DNA of 64,000 nucleotides from Rhodococcus antarcticus (GCF_026153295.1 NZ_CP110615.1:868001-932000), one strand, 5' to 3'. Counted from the stretch's first letter, positions 25,496 to 35,125 are shown. The notes: generated from the letters alone by a model not told the origin. Made by a program: numbers and translations.

Positions 25496-28051
25496 ATGAA
25501 GGAGAGGTCGGGTGGCCGGGCTCGCGGGGAGCTGCGCATCTACCTGGGCGCCGCCCCCGGGGTCGGCAAGACCTTCGCCATGCTCGGGGAGGCCCAGCGG
25601 CGCGCCGAGCGCGGCTGCGACGTCGTCGTCGCCCTCGTGGAGACCCACGGCCGCGAGCGCACCGCGCAGGCCATGGGCGACCTGGAGGTGCTGCCCCGCA
25701 GGGTGGTCGACCACCGGGGCGCGGCGCTGGAGGAGATGGACCTCGACGCCGTGCTGTCCCGGCGGCCGGACGTGGCCCTGGTCGACGAGCTCGCCCACAC
25801 CAACGCCCCCGGCGCGCGCCACGAGAAGCGCTGGCAGGACGTCGAGGAGCTGCTCGCCGCTGGCATCGACGTGCTCTCCACCGTCAACGTGCAGCACCTG
25901 GAGAGCCTCAACGACGTGGTCCTCCAGATCACCGGGGTGGTGCAGCAGGAGACGGTGCCGGACGAGGTGGTGCGTCGCGCGGAGCAGGTGGAGCTGGTCG
26001 ACATCACCCCGGAGGCGCTGCGCCGCAGGCTCTCCCATGGCAACGTCTACAAGCCCGAGCGGGTCGACGCGGCGCTGAGCAACTACTTCCGCGCCGGCAA
26101 CCTGACCGCGCTTCGCGAGCTGGCGCTGCTCTGGGTGGCCGACCAGGTCGATGCGGCGCTGGCCACCTACCGCGCGGACAACGCGATCACCGACACCTGG
26201 GAGGCCCGCGAGCGGGTGGTGGTGTCGGTGACCGGGGGTCCGGAGTCGGAGACCCTGGTGCGCCGGGCCAAGCGGATCGCCTCCCGCGCCGGTGGCGAGC
26301 TGGTGGTGGTGCACGTCGTCCGGGGCGACGGGATCGCCGGGACATCCCCGGCCGCCATGCTCCGGGTCCGCACGCTGGCCGAGGGCATGGGCGCGAGCGT
26401 GCACAGCGTGGTCGGCGACGACGTGCCGAGCACCCTGCTGGAGTTCGCCCGCAGCGTGAACGCCACCCAGCTCGTGCTCGGCACCTCACGACGCTCCCGC
26501 TGGGCGCGGATGGTGGACGAGGGCATCGGCGCGACCGTGGTCCGCGACTCCGGACCGGTCGACGTGCACATGGTGACCCACTCCGAGTCGAACACGCGGC
26601 GGATCCGGCTGCAGCACTTCACCTCGTCGCGGCACCGGCTGCTCAGCTGGGTGGCCGCGGTGGTGGTTCCGGCGCTGGCCACCGTGGTGCTCGCCCTGCT
26701 CGGGCGGTTCCTCGACTTCAGCAGCCAGGGCGTGCTGTTCTTCCTCGTGGTGCTCGGGGTGGCGCTGCTCGGCGGGGTGGGACCGTCGGTGGTGGCGGCC
26801 CTGGTCTCGGCCGGGCTGCTGAACTACTTCTTCACGGAGCCGCGCTACAGCTTCACCATCGCCGAGCGCGACAACGTGGTCACCCTGGTCGTCCTCATGG
26901 TGGTGGCCGTCGCGGTGGCGCTGCTGGTGGACACCTCCGCCCGCCGGGCCCGCGACGCCCGCAGCGCCTCCCGCGAGGCCGAGCTGCTCGCCCTGTTCGC
27001 CTCCTACGTGCTGCGCGGGGCCGACCTGCCCGCGCTGCTGGACAAGCTGTGCGCCACCTACGGCCAGGACGCGGCGAGCCTGCTGCGGCGCAACGGCTCC
27101 ACGGGACCGCTGCGCGTCGCCGTCGGGGTGGGTGCGAACCCGCCCGAGTCGGAGGAGGACGGCGACACGGTGTGCGAGGTGGCCGAGGGGGAGTTCGCCC
27201 TGGTGCTGTCGGGTCCGGAGCTCACCGCCCGCGACCGCCGGGTGCTCCGCGCCGTGGCCTACCAGTCGGTGGGCCTGCTGCGTCAGGAGGAGCTCGCCGC
27301 CGAGGCCGCCGGGGCCGTGGCGCTCGCCGAGGCCGACGACCTGCGCCGCGCGCTGCTCTCGGCCGTGAGCCACGACCTGCGCACCCCGCTGGCCGCGGTC
27401 AAGGCCGGGGTGTCCAGCCTGCGCAGCCCGGACGTCGAGTTCTCCCCCGAGGACACCGCCGAGCTCCTCGCCGGGGTGGAGGAGTCCACCGACCAGCTCA
27501 GCGCGCTGGTGGCGAACCTGCTCGACTCGTCGAGGCTGGCCGCCGGCGTGGTACGGCCGCAGGTGCGCGAGGTGTCCTGCGAGGAGGTGGTGCACCGCGC
27601 CCTCGTCGGGGTGCCCCAGCACGAGCGGGTGCACGTGGACCTCACGTCGGTCGCCGAGCCGCTCCCGACGGTGCTCGCGGACCCCGGGCTGCTGGAGCGG
27701 GTGCTGGCGAACCTGCTGGCCAACGCCCTGCAGCACGCTCCCCTCGCCGATGTCCGGGTGTCGGTGGCCGAGCAGGCCGGACGGGTGTCGATCCGGGTGG
27801 CGGACACGGGGCCCGGGCTCCCGCGCGGCGGCGTGGACCGGGTGTTCGAGCCGTTCCAGCGACTGGGTGACCGCGACAACTCCACCGGCGTGGGCCTGGG
27901 GCTCGCGGTGGTCAAGGGGTTCACCGAGGCGATGGGCGGCACCGTGACCGCGGAGGACACCCCCGGAGGCGGTCTGACCATGGTCGTCGAGCTGCCGAGC
28001 GCGCCGAGGGCCACGGCCGTTCCCGTGGTCCGCGAGGAGGTGCCGGCGTGA
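25496..28051 (+). CDS. kdpD: Osmosensitive K(+) channel histidine kinase KdpD
   Basis: KdpD senses low potassium and controls phosphorylation of KdpE. The 851-residue protein has the cytoplasmic KdpD domain with Walker A GAAPGVGKT (18-26) and LVDELAHTNAPG, a universal-stress-protein-like domain (VVVSVTGGPESE onward), four membrane helices (about 385-480), and a C-terminal kinase with the phosphoacceptor SAVSHDLRTPLA (His626), N box NLLANALQHAP, G1 DTGPGLP and G2 STGVGLGLAVVKG. All expected parts are present. It overlaps kdpE by 4 nt. Confidence 0.97.
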   Translation: MKERSGGRARGELRIYLGAAPGVGKTFAMLGEAQRRAERGCDVVVALVETHGRERTAQAMGDLEVLPRRVVDHRGAALEEMDLDAVLSRRPDVALVDELAHTNAPGARHEKRWQDVEELLAAGIDVLSTVNVQHLESLNDVVLQITGVVQQETVPDEVVRRAEQVELVDITPEALRRRLSHGNVYKPERVDAALSNYFRAGNLTALRELALLWVADQVDAALATYRADNAITDTWEARERVVVSVTGGPESETLVRRAKRIASRAGGELVVVHVVRGDGIAGTSPAAMLRVRTLAEGMGASVHSVVGDDVPSTLLEFARSVNATQLVLGTSRRSRWARMVDEGIGATVVRDSGPVDVHMVTHSESNTRRIRLQHFTSSRHRLLSWVAAVVVPALATVVLALLGRFLDFSSQGVLFFLVVLGVALLGGVGPSVVAALVSAGLLNYFFTEPRYSFTIAERDNVVTLVVLMVVAVAVALLVDTSARRARDARSASREAELLALFASYVLRGADLPALLDKLCATYGQDAASLLRRNGSTGPLRVAVGVGANPPESEEDGDTVCEVAEGEFALVLSGPELTARDRRVLRAVAYQSVGLLRQEELAAEAAGAVALAEADDLRRALLSAVSHDLRTPLAAVKAGVSSLRSPDVEFSPEDTAELLAGVEESTDQLSALVANLLDSSRLAAGVVRPQVREVSCEEVVHRALVGVPQHERVHVDLTSVAEPLPTVLADPGLLERVLANLLANALQHAPLADVRVSVAEQAGRVSIRVADTGPGLPRGGVDRVFEPFQRLGDRDNSTGVGLGLAVVKGFTEAMGGTVTAEDTPGGGLTMVVELPSAPRATAVPVVREEVPA

Positions 28052-28728
28052 CCCGGGTGCTCGTGGTCGACGACGAGCCGCAGATCCTGCGGGCCCTGCG
28101 CATCAACCTCTCCGCCCGCGGCTACGAGGTGACGACGGCCGTGGACGGGGCCTCGGCGCTGCGGGCCGCGGCCGAGCGCAACCCGGAGGTCGTGGTCCTC
28201 GACCTCGGGCTGCCGGACATGGACGGCACCGAGGTGCTCGCCGGGATCCGCGGCTGGAGCACGGTCCCGGTGATCGTGCTCAGCGCCCGCACCGACTCCG
28301 CCGACAAGGTCGACGCCCTGGACGCCGGGGCCGACGACTACGTGACCAAGCCGTTCGGGATGGACGAGCTGCTCGCGAGGCTGCGTGCGGCCGTGCGGCG
28401 CGGGGCCGCCGCCACCGAGGAGGACCTCCCGGTGGTGGAGACCGCCTCGTTCACGGTGGACCTGGCCGCCAAGAAGGTGGTCCGCGGCGGGGCCGAGGTG
28501 CACCTGACGCCCACGGAGTGGGGGATGCTGGAGGTGCTCGTGCGCCACCGCGGCAAGCTCGTCGGGCAGAAGGCCCTGCTCCAGGAGGTGTGGGGACCGG
28601 CCTACGCCACCGAGACGCACTACCTGCGGGTGTACCTGGCCCAGCTGCGTCGCAAGCTCGAGCCCGAGCCCGCCCGTCCGCGCCACCTGCTGACCGAGGC
28701 CGGGATGGGCTACCGCTTCCAGGTCTGA
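28048..28728 (+). CDS. kdpE: KDP operon response regulator KdpE
   Basis: A 226-residue OmpR-family regulator. The receiver domain has the acidic pair DDE (8-10), the phosphoacceptor Asp52 in VVLDLGLPDMDG, LSARTDSADKV and the Lys in DDYVTKPFG. The C-terminal winged helix (LTPTEWGMLEVLVRHRGKLV to YLAQLRRKLEPEP) binds DNA. The GTG overlaps the kdpD stop as GTGA. Its probable target is the repeat array at 20723-20773. Confidence 0.97.
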   Translation: MTRVLVVDDEPQILRALRINLSARGYEVTTAVDGASALRAAAERNPEVVVLDLGLPDMDGTEVLAGIRGWSTVPVIVLSARTDSADKVDALDAGADDYVTKPFGMDELLARLRAAVRRGAAATEEDLPVVETASFTVDLAAKKVVRGGAEVHLTPTEWGMLEVLVRHRGKLVGQKALLQEVWGPAYATETHYLRVYLAQLRRKLEPEPARPRHLLTEAGMGYRFQV

Positions 28729-28740
28729 TCCGGGTCCGGC

Positions 28741-28746
28741 TACCGT
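28741..28746 (+). promoter_or_regulatory. -10 element TACCGT
   Basis: TACCGT is followed by 6 nt and the ATG at 28753, with no ribosome-binding site. The gene after kdpE is therefore probably a separate leaderless unit. Confidence 0.5.
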
Positions 28747-28752
28747 GCGGAC

Positions 28753-29256
28753 ATGGACCCCGTCGAGGACCCCGCCGCCGCCGACGAGCCGGGAGCGGTC
28801 CTGGAGCCGGACCGCTGGTGGACCCGCGTCCTGGTGCCCGAGCCCCGTCCGTGGCCCCGCTCGTTCGGGTGGCTGGCGCGGGCGGACGCGTCGTCGGCGC
28901 TGCTCGTGTGGTATCCGGGGGAGCCCGGCGACGCCGAGCTCCCGATGCTGCCCGAGCTCAGTCCGCGGATCGAGGTGGAGCTCGTCCGTCCCGGCTCGGC
29001 CGGCCAGGAGGGTGGCGACCTGGACGTGCTCGTGGGGGAGCTCCGGCTGCCGGGCGTGCTCGGTCGGGCCCGGCACGGCTGGAGCGCGACGCTGCTCGTG
29101 CCGGGCGCGGAGCTCGACGGTGGCAGCGACCTCGCGGTGACGGTCCGGGCGGCGGGCGTGCCCGCCCCGCTCCAGCTGCGGCTCGAGGCGGCCCCGGTGA
29201 CGGACGTGCTCGAGGGTCGTCGCCACCTGCTCTCGAGGGTGCAGCAGCTCTCCTGA
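28753..29256 (+). CDS. Conserved-looking hypothetical protein (167 aa)
   Basis: I do not recognise this protein. It is soluble, acidic at the start (MDPVEDPAAADEPGAVLE) and contains DRWWTRVLVPEPRPWPRSFG and LARADASSALLVWYPGEPGD, followed by Val/Leu-rich strands. No membrane segment, signal peptide or catalytic motif is visible. A clean -10 hexamer 6 nt before the ATG and normal third-position GC support expression. It sits between kdpE and a GNAT-like gene, but nothing ties it to potassium transport. Confidence 0.7.
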   Translation: MDPVEDPAAADEPGAVLEPDRWWTRVLVPEPRPWPRSFGWLARADASSALLVWYPGEPGDAELPMLPELSPRIEVELVRPGSAGQEGGDLDVLVGELRLPGVLGRARHGWSATLLVPGAELDGGSDLAVTVRAAGVPAPLQLRLEAAPVTDVLEGRRHLLSRVQQLS

Positions 29257-29415
29257 GGGGCAGAGAGGGGCATCGTCGGACGAACCGGGCGGACCGGGTG
29301 GAAACCTCCTGACCGGGAGGAACACGGCGACGAGACACCGTGGGCCCGATCGGTGGCGGCGCTACGGTCTCCCCTGCGCGGACGCCACCGGGGGTCCGCC
29401 GGAAGGGGGCTCGAC

Positions 29416-30246
29416 GTGAGCGGCGGTCAGCAGGAGGCGGCCACGGGTCGGCGGGGTGGCGGTTCTCCGGCGGCCCGGACGCCGCCGTTGCCGGTGGTCG
29501 ACCGCGAGGTCCTCGAGCGGGCTCGGGCCCACCTCCGGGCGGTGGCGGTGGCGAAGGGCCCGGCCGCGCGGTTGGTGGCCGGGGCGTCCCCGGCCGGGTT
29601 GCGCAGCGTCGTGACGGGTCTGCGGCAGCTGCCCGTGGTCGAGGCACACCTCAGCGAGCAGCCGGCCGGCCTGGAGCTGCGCTCGTGGTTCGCCAACGGC
29701 CGGCGTGCGCTCCCGGTCGACCGGCTGGCCGTTGCGGTGCTGCCGCTGCCCCCGGAGCACACCGCGTACCTGGCCGGGCGCCAGCGCCAGGCGCTGCGCA
29801 CGAACGTCCGTCGCTCGGAGCAGGCCGGGGTGGTCTGCGCGGACGTGTTCGACGCGGCTGAACGGCACCGGTGCGTCGAGCACGTCGTCAGCACGCGCGG
29901 CGACGGTGACCCCCAGGGGGTGCTGGGGCGCGAGACCCGGCCAGGGCTGCACCGGTGGGTCTCGGTCGCCTACGACGCGACGGGTGATCCCGTGGCCTTC
30001 CACGAAGCGGTGGTCGACGTCTCCTGGGCCGGGGTGGGCGCGTTCCTGACGGCCAGGACGGGCGGTGCCACCCACGACGCGCGCTACCAGCTCCACGTGC
30101 ACGCGGTGCGCCGGCTGATCTCGGCCGGCATCGGCCACCTGGTCGTGAGCGGGTTCAGCCTGCTGGCACCGCCCGGGATCCGCTACTTCCAGGAGCGCAC
30201 GGGGTTCCAGCCCGTCCGCCTGCGGCTGCGAGGGCCCGAGCACTGA
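29416..30246 (+). CDS. GNAT-fold acyltransferase-like protein
   Basis: A 276-residue protein whose C-terminal half looks like a GNAT or FemAB-type acyltransferase: YLAGRQRQALRTNVRRSEQA, then GDPVAFHEAVVDVSWAG, an acceptor strand before RYQLHVHAVRRLISAG, and GIRYFQERTGFQPVRL, the typical final motif. The first 100 residues form a separate Ala/Arg-rich part. The substrate is unknown; similar proteins occur in actinobacterial envelope or polysaccharide loci, but no such genes are near. GTG 29416 follows GGAAGGGGG by 7 nt. It ends 19 bp from the convergent gene at 30266. Confidence 0.7.
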   Translation: MSGGQQEAATGRRGGGSPAARTPPLPVVDREVLERARAHLRAVAVAKGPAARLVAGASPAGLRSVVTGLRQLPVVEAHLSEQPAGLELRSWFANGRRALPVDRLAVAVLPLPPEHTAYLAGRQRQALRTNVRRSEQAGVVCADVFDAAERHRCVEHVVSTRGDGDPQGVLGRETRPGLHRWVSVAYDATGDPVAFHEAVVDVSWAGVGAFLTARTGGATHDARYQLHVHAVRRLISAGIGHLVVSGFSLLAPPGIRYFQERTGFQPVRLRLRGPEH

Positions 30247-30265
30247 CGCTCGACGCGGCTGCAGC

Positions 30266-30451
30266 TCAGGCCCTGCGCGCGGCCCGTACCGCGTCGGGCA
30301 CCACGCCGTCGGCGTCCACCGGTGTCCAGCCCTGACCGGGCTCCCACTGCGAGCCGCACCCCGCGCAGGCGAACAGCTCGCCCCCGGCGCGGCTGCGCCG
30401 CCAGGAGCACAGCGAGCGGCACGGGTTCACCACGAGGTCGACGGAGGCCAC
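30266..30451 (-). CDS. Small zinc-ribbon-like protein (61 aa)
   Basis: A 61-residue protein with VNPCRSLCSWRRSRAGGELF followed by ACAGCGSQWEPGQGWTPV. Cys11-x3-Cys15 and Cys29-x2-Cys32 could bind one zinc. The compact charged middle and the conserved-looking WTPVDADGVVPDAVRAA end suggest a real protein rather than an antisense artefact. The GTG start at 30451 has CATCAT 8 nt upstream on the minus strand, a -10 overlapping the one used by divergent acyP. Function unknown; a nucleic-acid or ribosome-associated role is only a guess. Confidence 0.6.
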   Translation of the reverse strand: MASVDLVVNPCRSLCSWRRSRAGGELFACAGCGSQWEPGQGWTPVDADGVVPDAVRAARRA

Positions 30452-30458
30452 GGGCAGG

Positions 30459-30465
30459 CATGATG
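30459..30465. promoter_or_regulatory. Overlapping divergent -10 elements (CATGAT / CATCAT)
   Basis: The sequence GGCATGATGCC reads CATGAT on the plus strand, 7 nt before the acyP GTG, and CATCAT on the minus strand, 8 nt before the GTG of the 61-residue gene. The start codons are only 20 bp apart. One melted region could serve both directions. Confidence 0.45.
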
Positions 30466-30471
30466 CCGCAC

Positions 30472-30750
30472 GTGGGAGACAGCTGCCGTCTCACCGCCTG
30501 GGTCCACGGTGACGTCCAGGGGGTCGGCTTCCGGTGGTGGACGCGCTCACGCGCCCTGGAGCTCGGGCTCGTGGGCACCGCGACCAACACCGCGGACGGC
30601 CGGGTCCTCGTGGTCGCCGAAGGGGAGCGTGCACGGTGCGAGGCGCTGCTGGCCGCACTGCGCGGCGGGGGCGCCCCTGGCCGCGTCGACCTGGTGGTGG
30701 ACGGCTGGGACCTGCCGCGGGGTGCGCTCACCGGGTTCACCGAGCGGTAG
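30472..30750 (+). CDS. acyP: Acylphosphatase
   Basis: A 92-residue acylphosphatase that hydrolyses carboxyl-phosphate bonds. The signature LTAWVHGDVQGVGFRWWTRS contains the phosphate-binding loop and catalytic Arg, and NTADGRVLVVAEG supplies the conserved Asn. GTG 30472 gives the family start; ATG 30460/30463 would add a few residues but would destroy the -10 spacing. The position just before smc is conserved in mycobacteria. Confidence 0.93.
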   Translation: MGDSCRLTAWVHGDVQGVGFRWWTRSRALELGLVGTATNTADGRVLVVAEGERARCEALLAALRGGGAPGRVDLVVDGWDLPRGALTGFTER

Positions 30751-30769
30751 CGAGCCGGGGTGCGGCCGG

Positions 30770-30775
30770 TAGGTT
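30770..30775 (+). promoter_or_regulatory. -10 element TAGGTT for smc
   Basis: TAGGTT is followed by 8 nt and the GTG at 30784; there is no Shine-Dalgarno. Confidence 0.55.
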
Positions 30776-30783
30776 CAGCGGCT

Positions 30784-33700
30784 GTGCACCTGAAGAGCCT
30801 GACGCTGAAGGGCTTCAAGTCCTTCGCCTCGGCGACCACGCTGCGCTTCGAGCCGGGCATCACGTGCGTGGTGGGGCCGAACGGCTCCGGCAAGTCCAAC
30901 GTGGTCGACGCGCTCACCTGGGTGATGGGGGAGCAGGGGGCCAAGGCGCTGCGCGGCGGCAAGATGGAGGACGTCATCTTCGCCGGCACCGCCGGCCGCG
31001 CACCGCTGGGGCGGGCCGAGGTCACCCTCACCATCGACAACGCCGACGGCGCGCTGGCCATCGAGCACGCCGAGGTGTCCATCACCCGGCGGATGTTCCG
31101 CGACGGGGCCAGCGAGTACGAGATCAACGGCGCGGGCTGCCGGCTCATGGACGTCCAGGAGCTGCTCAGCGACTCCGGGATCGGTCGCGAGATGCACGTC
31201 ATCGTCGGGCAGGGCCGCCTGGCCGGGATCCTGGAGTCGCGCCCGGAGGACCGCCGCGCCTTCATCGAGGAGGCCGCCGGGGTGCTCAAGCACCGCAAGC
31301 GCAAGGAGAAGGCGCTCCGCAAGCTCGACTCGATGCAGGCCAACCTGGCGCGGCTGGCCGACCTCACCACCGAGCTCCGCCGCCAGCTCAAGCCGCTGGG
31401 GCGCCAGGCCGAGGTGGCCCGCCGTGCGCAGACCGTCCAGGCCGACCTCCGGGACGCCCGTCTGCGCCTGGCCGCCGACGACCTGGTCACGCGTCGCGCC
31501 GAGCTCGCCACCCAGCAGGCCGACGAGACCACTTCCCGGGCCGAGCAGGAACGGGCTCAGGCTGCCCTCGCCGCCGCCGAGGCCGCGCTGGCGCAGGGGG
31601 AGGCGGCCGTGGCCGAGCTGGCGCCGGCCGCCCACGCCGGCCAGGACACCTGGTTCCGGCTCTCGGCGCTGTCCGAGCGCGTCGGGGCCACCACCCGGGT
31701 GGCCGCGGAGCGGGCCCGGCACCTCGGTGCTCCGGCCGGGCCGGAGCGCCACGGCCGCGACCCGGCCGAGCTCGACGCCGAGGCCGAGCGCTCCGCCGCC
31801 CTGGAGGCCGAGCTCGCCACCGCAGTCGAGGTCACCCGGGCCGCCCTCGGCGGCGCCCAGGCCCACCGCGCCGAGCTGGAGCGGATCCTGACTGCGGCCG
31901 AGCGCGAGCACCTGGCTGCCGTGCGGGCCGTCGCCGACCGGCGTGAGGGCTTGGCCCGCCTCTCCGGCCAGGTCGACACGCTGCGCTCGCGCACCGAGTC
32001 CCGCGCCGCGGAGGTCGAGAGGTTGTCGGCGGCGGTGGCCGAGGCGCGCGAGCGGGGCGCGGCCGCCCAGGAGAAGTTCGACAGCGTGCAGGCGCAGGTG
32101 GGGGCGCTGGACGAGGGCGAGGTGGACCTCGACGACACCCACGAGCAGGCCGTGGCTGCACACGGGGCGGCCCGGGCGCGGGTGGTCGAGCTCGTGGCCG
32201 CCGAGCGCTCGGCCGAGCAGGAGGTGGCATCGGGCCGCGCCAGGGTCGAGGCGCTCTCGGTCGGTCTCACCCGCCGCGACGGGGCCGCCTGGCTGCTGGA
32301 GCACGGCAGCACCGGGCTCGTGGGGGCCGCCGCGCAGCTGCTCCAGGTGGAGCCTGGGTTCGAGGTGGCCGTGGCCGCGGCGCTAGGTCCGGCCGCGGAC
32401 GCCGTGGTGGTGGACGGGCCGGCCGCGGCGCTCGGGTCGCTGCGGGCGCTCAAGAGCGGTGACGGTGGGCGGGCCGGCCTGCTGCTGCAGGGCGCCGCGG
32501 CGACCGTGGCGCGGCCCGAGCTCCCGGGCGGGGCTCGGTGGGCGGCCGAGCTCGTCACGTGCGCGCCCGCCCTCCGCGGAGCCGTGGACGGGGTGCTGGC
32601 CGACGTGGCGGTGGTGGACGACCTGGCCGCGGCGTCCGCGCTGGTGGCGGCGCGGCCGGGGCTGCGCGCGGTCACCCCGGACGGTGACCTGCTGGGCGAG
32701 GGCTGGGCGGCCGGTGGCTCCGACCGGGCCCCGTCGACCCTGGAGGTGCAGGCCTCGGTCAACGAGGCCGTGGCCGCCCTCGCCTCGGCCGAGCAGCGGG
32801 CCCACGGCCTCGACGCCGCGCTGCGGTCCGCGCGCGAGGAGGAGACGGCGCGGGCCGGTGCGGCCGGGCGGGCGCTGGCGGCGCTCAACGCCTCCGACGC
32901 CGCGCTGGCGGCCGTGGCCGAGCAGCTCGGTGGCCTGGGCCAGGCCGTGCGCTCGGCCTCCGCGGAGGTGGCGCGGCTCAGCGCCCAGCGTGCCGAGCTG
33001 GAGGAGCGCCGGGACACCGACGTGGCCGCGCTGGAGGACCTCGTCGACCGCCTCGGGCGGGTGCAGGCGGAACCCGGTGAGCACGAGCCCAGCACGGACG
33101 CCCGCGACGCCGCGGCCACCGAGCTCACCGCGGCCCGCGCCGTGGAGGTGGAGGCCCGCCTGGAGCAGCGCACCGCCGAGGAGCGCGCCGGGGCCCAGCG
33201 GGGGCGCGCGGAGGGCCTGCGGCGGGCCGCGGCCACCGAGCGGGAGGCCCGGGCCCGCGCCGAGGTCGCGCAGCGCGCCCGTGCGCACGCCGCGGCGGTG
33301 GCGGCTGCCGTCGTCACCGGGGGCGAGCGCACCCAGGCCCGCCTGCAGGAGGTGCTGGTCCTGGCCACGGCGGAGCGTGACGCGGTGGCCGCCCGGCGCG
33401 CGGCCGCCGACGCCGGGCTCGCCGGGGCCCGCGCGCAGGTCCAGGGGCTGCGCCAGCAGGTGGCCACCCTCACCGACACGGTGCACCGCGACGAGGTGGC
33501 CCGCACCCAGGCCGCCGTGCGCACCGAGCAGCTCGAGCAGAGCATCGGCGAGCGGCTCGGGATCTCCCTGGACGAGCTGGTGTCCGAGTTCGGCCCGGAC
33601 GTGCCGCTGCCGCCCAGCGCTGTCGAGGTGGACGAGTACGAGACCGCCCGCGAGCGCGGCGAGCAGGTCACCGCACCGGCTCCGCTGCCCTTCGAGCGGG

Positions 33701-34395
33701 CCGCGCAGCAGCGCCGCGCAGCGGCCGCGGAGAAGGACCTCGCCCTGCTCGGGCGGGTGAACCCGCTGGCCCTGGAGGAGTTCGCCGCGCTGGAGGAGCG
33801 CCACACGTTCCTGGCCACCCAGCTGCAGGACGTCAAGGACACCCGGCGCGACCTGCTCGGCGTGGTCGCCGACGTGGACGCCCGCATCCTGGAGGTCTTC
33901 ACCGCCGCCTACACCGACGTGGCCCGCGAGTTCGGGGCCGTGTTCGAGACCTTGTTCCCCGGGGGTGAGGGCCGCCTGGTGCTCACCGACCCCGACGACA
34001 TGCTCACCACCGGGATCGAGGTCGAGGCACGTCCGCCGGGCAAGAAGGTCAAGCGCCTCTCGCTGCTCTCCGGGGGCGAGAAGTCCCTCACCGCAGTGGC
34101 CATGCTCGTGGCGATCTTCCGGGCGCGTCCGTCGCCGTTCTACGTGATGGACGAGGTGGAGGCTGCGCTGGACGACACCAACCTGCAGCGTCTGATCACC
34201 CTGTTCACCCAGCTGCGGGAGAAGAGCCAGCTCATCGTCATCACCCACCAAAAGGCGACGATGGAGGTGGCCGACGCCCTCTACGGGGTGAGCATGCGGG
34301 GCGACGGCATCACCACGGTCATCTCCCAGCGCCTGCGTGGCCAGGACCTCGGAACCCCGCCCGTGGTCGTGGACGTGGGACCGGACCGGCCCTAG
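30784..34395 (+). CDS. smc: Chromosome segregation protein SMC
   Basis: SMC forms the ring-shaped condensin with ScpA/ScpB that organises the chromosome. The 1203-residue protein has the N-terminal ATPase half with Walker [10 protein letters not shown] (31-39), long Ala/Glu/Arg coiled coils (about 165-490 and 655-1000), a hinge domain (about 495-650, with [13 protein letters not shown]), and the C-terminal head with signature [14 protein letters not shown] (near 1095) and Walker [17 protein letters not shown] 30784 begins the standard N-terminus [15 protein letters not shown]. The stop lies 13 bp from the convergent DsbA-family gene. Confidence 0.97.
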   Translation: MHLKSLTLKGFKSFASATTLRFEPGITCVVGPNGSGKSNVVDALTWVMGEQGAKALRGGKMEDVIFAGTAGRAPLGRAEVTLTIDNADGALAIEHAEVSITRRMFRDGASEYEINGAGCRLMDVQELLSDSGIGREMHVIVGQGRLAGILESRPEDRRAFIEEAAGVLKHRKRKEKALRKLDSMQANLARLADLTTELRRQLKPLGRQAEVARRAQTVQADLRDARLRLAADDLVTRRAELATQQADETTSRAEQERAQAALAAAEAALAQGEAAVAELAPAAHAGQDTWFRLSALSERVGATTRVAAERARHLGAPAGPERHGRDPAELDAEAERSAALEAELATAVEVTRAALGGAQAHRAELERILTAAEREHLAAVRAVADRREGLARLSGQVDTLRSRTESRAAEVERLSAAVAEARERGAAAQEKFDSVQAQVGALDEGEVDLDDTHEQAVAAHGAARARVVELVAAERSAEQEVASGRARVEALSVGLTRRDGAAWLLEHGSTGLVGAAAQLLQVEPGFEVAVAAALGPAADAVVVDGPAAALGSLRALKSGDGGRAGLLLQGAAATVARPELPGGARWAAELVTCAPALRGAVDGVLADVAVVDDLAAASALVAARPGLRAVTPDGDLLGEGWAAGGSDRAPSTLEVQASVNEAVAALASAEQRAHGLDAALRSAREEETARAGAAGRALAALNASDAALAAVAEQLGGLGQAVRSASAEVARLSAQRAELEERRDTDVAALEDLVDRLGRVQAEPGEHEPSTDARDAAATELTAARAVEVEARLEQRTAEERAGAQRGRAEGLRRAAATEREARARAEVAQRARAHAAAVAAAVVTGGERTQARLQEVLVLATAERDAVAARRAAADAGLAGARAQVQGLRQQVATLTDTVHRDEVARTQAAVRTEQLEQSIGERLGISLDELVSEFGPDVPLPPSAVEVDEYETARERGEQVTAPAPLPFERAAQQRRAAAAEKDLALLGRVNPLALEEFAALEERHTFLATQLQDVKDTRRDLLGVVADVDARILEVFTAAYTDVAREFGAVFETLFPGGEGRLVLTDPDDMLTTGIEVEARPPGKKVKRLSLLSGGEKSLTAVAMLVAIFRARPSPFYVMDEVEAALDDTNLQRLITLFTQLREKSQLIVITHQKATMEVADALYGVSMRGDGITTVISQRLRGQDLGTPPVVVDVGPDRP

Positions 34396-34408
34396 CCGTC
34401 CTGGCCGG

Positions 34409-35125
34409 TCACACCGCGCAGGAGTCGCCCTCGCACCCGGGCGCCGCGCCGCCGGCCGGTGTCACCAGGGTCAGCGGGCTGCGCTCGGACCACGCCTGCT
34501 CCAGCGCCTGCAGGACGGTGTCGGCCGGCTGCGCCCCGGAGATCCCGTACTTGCCCTCGATGACGAAGAACGGCACCCCGCTGATGCCGTACGCGTGGGC
34601 CTGGTCCTCGTCGGCCCGGACGTCGGCCGCGAACTCGTCGGAGCCGAGGACGGCCTCCACCCGCTCCTGCGGGAGCCCGACCTCGAGCGCCAGGCTGCGG
34701 AGGGCCTCGTGGTCCGAGGCGGGCGAACCCTCGGTGAACGTGGCCCGGTCGAGACGCTCCTTGAGGGTGTCCTGCAGCCCGTGCTCCTTGGCCAGGTGCA
34801 GCAGCCGGTGCGCGTCGAAGGTGTTGCCCGGCCTCGCCAGGTCGAAGCGGAAGTCCAGGCCCTCCTCGGCGGCCGCCGCCGTCATCGTGTCGATCATCCC
34901 CTGGGCCTGCTCCGACGAGCTGCCGTACTTCTTCGCCAACCTCGCGACGTAGGACCCCTGCTGGGCGTCGCTGGGCCCGGCCGTCGGGTCCAGCTCGAAG
35001 CTGCGCCACACCAGCTCCACGTCCTCGGCGTGGGCGAAGCGGGCCAGCGCCGCCTCGAAGCGCCGCTTGCCGATGTAGCACCACGGGCAGACGACGTCGG
35101 ACCAGATCTCGACCTTCATGCTCAT
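34409..35125 (-). CDS. DsbA-family (FrnE-like) oxidoreductase
   Basis: A 238-residue thioredoxin-fold protein of the FrnE/2-hydroxychromene isomerase type. The active site CPWC lies in WSDVVCPWCYIGKRRFE, the helical insert follows, and ISGVPFFVIEGKYGISGAQP supplies the cis-Pro loop. There is no signal peptide, so it acts in the cytosol. The C-terminus ends CEGDSCAV, a second Cys pair often found in actinobacterial members and possibly redox active. ATG 35125 (MSMKVE) or 35119 (MKVE) are both acceptable starts. Substrate unknown. Confidence 0.88.
   Translation of the reverse strand: MSMKVEIWSDVVCPWCYIGKRRFEAALARFAHAEDVELVWRSFELDPTAGPSDAQQGSYVARLAKKYGSSSEQAQGMIDTMTAAAAEEGLDFRFDLARPGNTFDAHRLLHLAKEHGLQDTLKERLDRATFTEGSPASDHEALRSLALEVGLPQERVEAVLGSDEFAADVRADEDQAHAYGISGVPFFVIEGKYGISGAQPADTVLQALEQAWSERSPLTLVTPAGGAAPGCEGDSCAV

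Noticed and set aside
29300-29340. GGAAAC followed by CCTCCTGACCGGGAGG as an ECF sigma promoter
   Set aside because: The matching -10 (CGT-type) is not at a suitable distance and the small dyad is expected by chance at this GC content.
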